From NCBI GenBank assembly GCA_963855995.1, contig OY979717.1, forward strand, positions 33,881,997 to 33,945,996: a stretch of DNA of 64,000 nt, written 5' to 3'. The notes beneath the pieces were generated by a model. The model saw only the letters and a list, made by a program, of their open reading frames with translations, made no database searches and was not told the origin of the DNA. Shown here in pieces: positions 56,680 through 64,000 of the stretch. The position numbers were made by a program, and so were the translations under genes. Source of the DNA: Muricea muricata. Taxonomy: Eukaryota; Cnidaria; Anthozoa; Malacalcyonacea; Plexauridae. How positions within the stretch are numbered: position 1 is the stretch's first letter; every line of letters starts with the position of its first letter.

Positions 56680-59510
56680 CACATATGTAAACATAAGAAA
56701 AAACATACTCCGAAAAACAACATCTTGTAAACTCAAGATTCGAGCTTTTAAAAACAAGACAACAATTTTGCGGTGATATTTCGACTCCATTTCAAAGTCA
56801 TAGTCAAACCAGAATAAGCTATTTACAAACCTGCTATCATATTATATACAAAGAGACAGGAAGAGATGACGTATTAGAAACATTACACTATTGACATATG
56901 ATGATGCTTAGGAAAAGACCACGAGTTCTTTAGACGCTCTTAATCCATTATTTAGCACGGGAATTCTATATTTAATATATAAAGCTTCAAGGAATAGGAG
57001 AAGGTTGGAATTGGTGCGTTTAAGAGTGTGTAGAGTTTGAGTGTTGGCCATCATGAGATTGTGACGAGAAAGAGGTGTGTCTGGTTTGTTTGTGTCCTTG
57101 TCATTAATGTCATTAAAGTTGTAAAAGATGTGGTTCAAACTCAGGATATAATTAGTGTGTTCACATTCCCACAAATGTTTAGCGATCGAACTTTTTTGTG
57201 GATCAGAGTGTTCCGATAAACGAGTAGCCAAATTTCTTTCTGTTTTGCCTATATAGGAACTGTTGCAACCCGGGCAAGTGAATTCGTAAACTAAATTGCT
57301 ACGCGAAGTGTTAGGAATTTTGTCTTTTTTAGACAAGAAATATGACATCTTCTTTGTGTCATAGATTACAGCAAATTTGACCGGTTGTGTGAGATTCCGC
57401 TGTATTTTCCTAAGAAGTTTTTTAACCAAAAACTCTCCCTGCTTACCCAAGAAAGGTATTCTTATCCAGATTTTAGGTCTGGGATCATGAGAAAAATCAT
57501 TTTGAGGTGGTAGTTCATTGGTGTTGTGTTTGCTACAATATGCGTTAGAGTTGACTTCATACTTGGCCTTTAATTTCCGAATAATTGAGAACCGCACGTT
57601 GGCAGGAAAGCCATTCCAAGACATAAATTTTGAAATCATAGAGATTTGTTTGTTGATGAAAGTCAAGTTACTACATATATTTACGGCCCGGTGAAAAAGC
57701 GACCTGACCCACGCCGTTTTGCGTGACCAAGGCTCGAAACTGTCAAAACGGGTGCACTGACCTGTGTGTGTTGACTTCCGAAAGATATCAATGCCGGAAT
57801 CGGAAATTTCTAAATCTAGAAAGTGAATTTTGCCGTTCTCAAAATTATCCACGGTGAATTTTAGATTTTTATCGAAACTGTTTACCTTGAAGCTTTATAT
57901 ATTTCCTTGAAGCTTTATATATTAAATATAGAAATCGCGTGCTAAATAATGGATTGAGAGCGTCTAAAGAACTCATGGTCTTTTCCTAAGCATCATCATA
58001 TGTCAATAGTGTAATGTTTTTAATACGTCATCTCTTCCTGTCTCTTTGTTGCTGCGGAGCGAGCGAGCGAAGCAGCAGACCTAATTTGTGTATGCAGGGG
58101 AGAATTTATCTCAAACCATGTTTACCGCAGTGCATTGTGGTCATGCGCGTTCGGAAATGCGCAGAACACCTTTACTCACCTGTGTTTCGTAACCAATTAT
58201 GTCTTGTGTTCAGAAGATATCATGTTTCAGACTGGCTGTTTAGAAAATCGTAGTTAGTCAAAAGCATAAAGCTCGATAGCGCATCTATTGTTGGGTTTTG
58301 AAGCCAGAAGTACGTCATATTTTTAGACTTGCGGCCATGTTGAATGGCCCCACTTGAGCATTGAATGGCATAGATTTCTACTACAGGACAAATAGCTTAC
58401 GTTTTGAAAGAAAAGTTTTACGTTTTAAGGCAAAAGCTTCCTAAACATCAGTTTTCTAAAAGAAACTACGTTGATTTAATTCTTGAGTGGGGCCCTTATA
58501 CATGGCCGCCGCTCTCAAAATATGACGTGTACGTTTCCGGCTTCAATTTTATTTGTATTTTGTATTACGATGCACTATCCAGTGGTCAAAACTCAAAAGC
58601 AAATGCCTTATCAAGGTTAAATTATATATGCGAGAGGAAGACAATTTGTTTTTCTGAATATATTCATTTTTGAAGTCTGCTGTTTGCGTTAATAATCAAG
58701 TACTAACTACAATTTAAAACGAGTTTGTTATTCGCACGACAAAAGCGCGTTTTTTTTTGTCGATAATGATTTTCCAACATTACCATTTATGCTGATAGTC
58801 AACTGTAATCGACGTTAACAAACCACAGTTGAACAGAGACGCTGCATAATATATTCATGTTATGTTCTAAAACGCATCTGCTGTTCACGCAACATTATTT
58901 GCCGTGGAATTATGACAGTTTTAAATTTCGTGTGTTTGTATTCTAGAAAATATTTCCAACAAGCATAATTATACAACAACTAAGTATTTCAGAGTTCACT
59001 GTAGTTGTAAAAATTTATTCCTTATCGATAAAACATTTGCTTTTCGACTTCGTTCAACGTTAACCCCTTTTGACCCCTTATGCTTAAGCCAGTCTGAAGC
59101 ATGATATCTTCTGGCAGACAAACTGAGTCAAGCCGAATAATGTACTGGCAGGCTAATAATGCACATTAGTATCCCACTGAATATATTTTGGGTTGCATAA
59201 ATGTCATTTTCCAATAACCTATAAAATAATTAAGGCTCCGCAGCATTCCCTACCTTGCAGGTAACCTAGTATATAATATGATAGCAGGTTTGTAAATAGC
59301 TTATTCTGGTTTGGCATACTGCATAACCCGGACTCGGACTCGGACCCGGACAATGACTTTGAAATAGAGTCGAAATATCACCGCAAAATTGTTGTCTTGT
59401 TTTTAAAAGCTCGAATCTTAAATTTACAAGATGTTGTTTTTCGGAGTATGTTAGTTTTTCTTATATTTTATTAAATTGTCTGCTGCTAATGGTTTTACAT
59501 GTAAACATAG
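56680..59510. mobile_element. Penelope fragment within a large inverted repeat, unit 3
   Basis: Same structure and site as 34260-36590. It keeps about 0.5 kb on the right side (58160-58530 and 58640-58770) that unit 2 has lost. Confidence 0.75.
56908..57852 (-). CDS. Penelope-like element C-terminal fragment with GIY-YIG endonuclease, unit 3
   Basis: Same 314-codon open frame as 34493-35437 with about nine residue differences. The CPGC pair, SSYIGKTERN and the RT tail are conserved, and the 5' truncation is identical, showing descent from one insertion before units 2 and 3 separated. Confidence 0.8.
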   Translation of the reverse strand: MDNFENGKIHFLDLEISDSGIDIFRKSTHTGQCTRFDSFEPWSRKTAWVRSLFHRAVNICSNLTFINKQISMISKFMSWNGFPANVRFSIIRKLKAKYEVNSNAYCSKHNTNELPPQNDFSHDPRPKIWIRIPFLGKQGEFLVKKLLRKIQRNLTQPVKFAVIYDTKKMSYFLSKKDKIPNTSRSNLVYEFTCPGCNSSYIGKTERNLATRLSEHSDPQKSSIAKHLWECEHTNYILSLNHIFYNFNDINDKDTNKPDTPLSRHNLMMANTQTLHTLKRTNSNLLLFLEALYIKYRIPVLNNGLRASKELVVFS

Positions 59511-59786
59511 TCCAGTCTTTCCAACTCTTTTACAATCGAAACACTTATTTATTTATGAGAATAGCAAAGCAGCACAGTGTCAGATATCTAGATAATATCT
59601 ATCTCATTTTGCAAGTGTAAAAGTTTAAAATGTAAACAAATTGTTTGATTAGATTAAGGACTTTGACCACTCTTTAATTCTACTGACATCGAGTGTCCGA
59701 GTGATACTTATTTAGCAATATACCTGATTCAAGAAAACATGAAAATGTACTTTTATTGTATATCTCAAATGATATGCAGTTCAAAC

Positions 59787-59826
59787 TGGCATAACAGTTG
59801 GGCTTGCAAGCCTAACTGTTATGCCA
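59787..59826. repeat. 40-bp near-perfect palindrome, unit 3
   Basis: Same as 36874-36913. Confidence 0.75.
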
Positions 59827-60007
59827 GTCGCTACACTACTCTGTATACATCCGTGCATTGACATGGTTAACTGACACCTTGAATTGCAAAATAATGCTTT
59901 ATAAGCTGATTTACTAAATGACAGGATGCAGGCAAAGTCAAAGTGATTGAGAATATTGAATATTGAATTGTTAATCATCGTAAATACATGTTGTATTTTA
60001 TTATTTA

Positions 60008-63000
60008 CAGCTATTTGCGTCTAAGTACAGAAGCCCAGAGGCGATAGTGTGAAATTACTTTCGTATTTTACATTTTTGTGTTTTATATTTTACATTTTTG
60101 TGCTTTATATTTTACATTTTTATGTTTTATATTTTACATATTTGTGTTTTGTATTCTACGTTTTTATGTTTTATATTTTACATTTTTATGTTTTATATTT
60201 TACATTTTTATGTTTTATATTTTGCATAAAAATGAAAAGTTAGAAATTCAAAAGTAAAAAGTTAAAAATATAAAAGTGAAAAGTTGAAAATATAGAAGTG
60301 GAAAGTTAAAAATATAAAAGTGAAAAGTTAAAAATATAAAAGTGTAAAGTTAAAAATATAAAAGTGTAAAGTTAAAAATATAAAAGAGAAAAGTTTAAGA
60401 TGGAACGTCTGATCCGGAAACTGCTTGAGGCTATTGCATTGCATTATATGTATGCGCGCTTAGGCCGTCATAGCTGGCAAACGTTAACAAACGTTAAGGA
60501 GCAAACGTTAAGAACAAACATTAACGCAGAGCTGCTTCATAGATCCCGACATGGAAATTACTAACGGTGAGCATATGATTTATTTTGCTACATACAATCT
60601 TAAAACATTTGTTATAATGTGTGCTCATTTTCATTTTCATATTTTAGATTTGATTAGGCGACAGTTAAATTGAAGTCAAACGCACTAATTATCAAGTGCC
60701 TTTACAAAAGCTACGGTTTAACTCTCAGGCTGGAATAAAAATACCTTTCATTATTGCCTATATATGCATGTTTGAAACAATGTATGTGAGGAGTCACATC
60801 ACTGTCGTATCTTTTTAAATGATACTTCTTCATTATTCGCAGTAGAGTCCGCTCGCTATTCACACGACAATAGTAAGGATTACATTGTAGTAATGTAGTT
60901 AGTAAATAAAAAGCAGACATACATTACTTCAAACATGCATATATAGAGAATAATGAAAGATATTTTTATTCAAACCTGAGAGTTAAACCGTAGCTTTTGT
61001 AAAGGCACTTGATAATTAGTGCATTTGACTTCAATTTAACCAACTGTCGCCTAATCAAATCTAAAATATCTACATAAAGTTACATGAAAATGAACACACA
61101 TTATAACAAATGTTTTAAGATTGTATGTAGCAAAATAAATTATATGCTCACCGTTAGTAATTTCTATGTCGGAATCTATGAAGCGGCTCTGCGTTAATGT
61201 TTGTTCTTAACGTTTGTTCCTTAACGTTTGTTAACGTTTGCCAGCTATGACGGCCTAAGCGCGCATACATATAATGCAATCCAATAGCCTCAAGCAGTTT
61301 CCGGATCAGACGTTCCATCTTAAACTTTTCACTTTTATATTTTTAATTACATTACACTTTTATATTTTTAACTTTTCACTTTTATATTTTTGACTTTTCA
61401 CTTTTATATTTTTAACTTTTCACTTTTATATTTTTGACTTTTCACTTTTATATTTTTAACTTTTCACTTTTATATTTTTAATTTTTCACTTTTATATATT
61501 TAGCTTTTCACTTTTATGTTTTGCAAAATATAAAACATAAAAATGTAAAATATAAAACATAAAAATGTAAAATATAAAACACAAAAATGTAAAATATAAA
61601 ACACAAAAATGTAAAATATAAAACACAAAAGTATAAAATATAAAACATAAAAATGTAAAATGCGAAAGTAATTTTACACTGTCGCCTCTGTGCTTCTGTA
61701 TCTAAGCAACAAGCGCAAACATTTTCGCCAGTTTTTTTACGTTTGTAACGTGTCGTTTGCAATTCAGCTGTTGTCGTTTGCAACAAAGGAGACTTGTCTG
61801 ATTGGTCAACTCTTTTAAGAGTTTTCTTTGATGAAATTTACTTCCGGTTCGGCAAGCCGTGAAGAAGCGGGCAAAGTTTATAAAACAATTAGTCGACAAT
61901 TGAAACAGCGTTTACAAATATCATCTCCGAACTTTGCATGTTCAGACTTCAAAGATATATTGTCTCGGAAGTGAGTTTTCACATTATGACAATATTTCTT
62001 TGGAAAGTTATTACCTTTTGTTTTGAACATTAAATTTAAACAAGAAGGCTGTTTCGTTTTTCATTTGCTCACACAAAAATGCCTGGACTAATGTAACGAG
62101 CTCGTGTGATGGGAATTCCCTTTAAACACACTGAAATTGTACCCTCCTTTTTCAGTAATTACAGTTATTTTTTCAATGCAACATGTTCCACATGTAATTT
62201 TAATAGTTTCAATCGTGCGGGTTGTCGTTCAGGTTTAATGAAAGGACAAGATTACAAGCAGTGTTTGCCTGCTTAGTAATTACATATATTTGCATGTTTT
62301 AGATACAGAATATTTGCAGATAAGTTTGTTTTTACCTAAACTTTTATGATCCCAAGCTCTTGAAAATGGTAAAGCATACGTTCATACGCTTTTTACTGTT
62401 TTCTTAAAATTTTTTTCTAAACAAAAATTAGAGAGGAAATGTGTAGGTTGAAACTTATGAGTTTTTTGCCGCTTGTAAACAAACGAAAGCGTGTGACGGG
62501 AAAAGGCTACCAGGCTGAGTTGTTTATGTGAAGCTACTGTTTAAAATGAGTTTTATTTTTTTGTTGACCCTGCATTGCATTCGTGGTGGGTAAAAAACTG
62601 GCAAAATAGATTCCATTACGAAAAAGCTAAAATTACTATCACGATAAATGTTGAAAACAAAAGCCGATAACTTTCAGACAAAATACTGTTATTACACGAA
62701 AATTGATAATCAAAGTGACTTACCTTATTAGTTTAAGCAAGTAAAATTTGGAGTTAATCAGATGCATATAAAACTGTCAATTGAGCACAATAGAAGGTAT
62801 ATGTCGAGGTATACATGTCCTTTGCCAGTTCATGTCAGGAAAACCGAACACGATAAACAGGTCTTCTTTTCTTATTATATTCGCTTTCGTAACTTAATTC
62901 TTTCATCACTTGACAACTCGTATAGTCTTTCGATGCTATACCTTGAATTAGCGCTGTTTTAGTAGTATCCCTTTGAAGGTAGAAACATCAAACGTAAAAT

Positions 63001-63315
63001 CATGTAGCTATTAAAGTAGTTGCATTCGTGTGGAAGTGTTTTTTAAGACTGACACACTGATCGGGAGTAAAACGTTTAAAATCTGTATCCAAAGTCTCAA
63101 AAGTGAGTATGTCGAAGATAAATACCCGTACATCTTCCAGCGTTAAATTCAGAAGCAACAAAGATAATTTCGAACTGTGATTGCTCGTTTAGTTAGGCTA
63201 GTTGACCTTGTTGTTTTTTAAAATCTTCGTCTGCTTTTTCGAGCGAAACGTCACGTTACAAACGTAAAAATACTCGCAAAAATTTTTGCGCTTGGTGCTC
63301 GGACGCAAATAGCTG
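60008..63315. mobile_element. TIR element with CAGCTATTTGCG ends, unit 3 version
   Basis: Counterpart of 37095-40739. About 0.41 kb of interior present in unit 2 (about 38945-39345) is missing here near 61917. No transposase seen. Confidence 0.55.
60026..61700. mobile_element. Foldback-type element, unit 3
   Basis: 1675 bp, same ends and TCTAAG duplication (60020-60025 and 61701-61706) as in unit 2. The left arm has extra TTTTATATTTTACATTTT subrepeats, so the arms differ in repeat number. Confidence 0.8.
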
Positions 63316-64000
63316 TATTTGTTCTTCCAGATAAACAAAAAGTTAAAATACTTTTGTCTAACGTTTCGGTGTCCTCTACGGAAATTATTATCAAACACCA
63401 TGTCATGAAACTATAAAATTCATAGTGTTTCATACTGATAAAAGTTTCCGTACTGGAAAACGAAACGTTAGACAATCAATTGAACTGAAATTTCACTTGT
63501 TGGAATTGGCTAGTACTATCAGGGCTGGAAGAGCCATCTCGGTTCGGTGTCTGTTTCGGTTCTTTTAAACAAACAGTATGTACAAAAAAATTACTCAACA
63601 AATTATGTCACAACTTCAAATTCATGTTCAAATTCAAAAGTTAATTGAATAATTATGAATTATAAATTGAAAATGAATTTCATAATTTTCTTAATCTTAC
63701 ATCTTTCCATGCGTATTTTTGCTCACTTTTGTCAGTGAAGGTTCACACAACTTCATAGGCGAAGTAACCGAAGTTGTCACTTGAACAACCGAGACTGACG
63801 GTTCTTTTACGGACGCTCTGTGTCAATATCTGTGCCAAAAAGAAGCCCGAATCGAGCGAGATTTTCAGTTAATCACAAACCTCGATTTTGTTTGCAATTT
63901 CGATTCTGCACAGGTTTTGCCCCTAACAACAATGTCAGCGACTGTCATTCTAGCGTATAAAAACGACTGCTAGCGCTAATATTTCTGTTTATCAGTTACA
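63316..64000. other. Non-coding region upstream of DUF3472 copy 3
   Basis: Matches 40740-41424 closely, including the empty site of the unit 1 transposon near 63521. No gene before the window ends. Confidence 0.6.

Larger units (their letters stand above)
48924..64000. repeat. Tandem locus unit 3 (partial)
   Basis: Third unit, cut by the window end. Its last base corresponds to about 41420 in unit 2, so DUF3472 copy 3 would be expected to start about 450 bases further on. It shares the Penelope and foldback insertions with unit 2 and carries a private 3.7-kb insertion. Confidence 0.9.

Overview
This is animal nuclear DNA, AT-rich, with spliced genes, polyadenylation signals and a very dense load of DNA transposons. 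No bacterial-style operons or ribosome binding sites are visible. The host genes are a DUF3472-family protein and a small intronless rhodopsin-class GPCR. The mobile load (Helitron with RPA-like and cysteine-protease ORFs, Penelope, hAT, mariner, MULE-like and foldback elements) suits a basal metazoan, most likely a cnidarian such as an anthozoan. The species cannot be fixed from the sequence.

The window is a tandem array of about two and a half copies of one locus: unit 1 (1-30224), unit 2 (30225-48923) and the first part of unit 3 (48924-64000). Each unit holds, in order: a satellite-like repeat block, a conserved candidate promoter with a non-coding exon, a patchwork of MITEs and palindromes, the two-coding-exon DUF3472 gene on the plus strand, a 32-bp minisatellite, a broken ORF, a second 32-bp minisatellite, and the GPCR on the minus strand. 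Unit 1 has apparently intact copies of both genes. In unit 2 the DUF3472 copy has an 8-nt net deletion that an out-of-frame downstream ATG could bypass, and the GPCR is cut off after TM5. The window ends about 0.45 kb before the expected start of the third DUF3472 copy.

Because the units are paralogous, many insertions can be read directly against an empty site in another unit. Unit 1 alone carries a 5.76-kb TIR transposon (6067-11826) whose spliced, now broken gene ends in a PHD finger, a 9.2-kb composite insertion (18261-27460) with a hAT relic and a Helitron, and several MITEs. Units 2 and 3 share a Penelope GIY-YIG fragment inside a large inverted repeat, and a 1.6-kb foldback element, both absent from unit 1. 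Unit 3 alone has a 3.7-kb long-inverted-repeat element with a 9-bp target duplication. The simplest order is unit 1 splitting off first, then units 2 and 3, with further insertions in each. A nearly identical tract around the GPCR 5' half in units 1 and 2 suggests recent gene conversion.

The transposon genes seen here (PHD-finger element, hAT, Helitron) all carry frameshifts or stops, so none looks autonomous today. The Penelope fragments keep an open frame but lack the reverse-transcriptase catalytic part.
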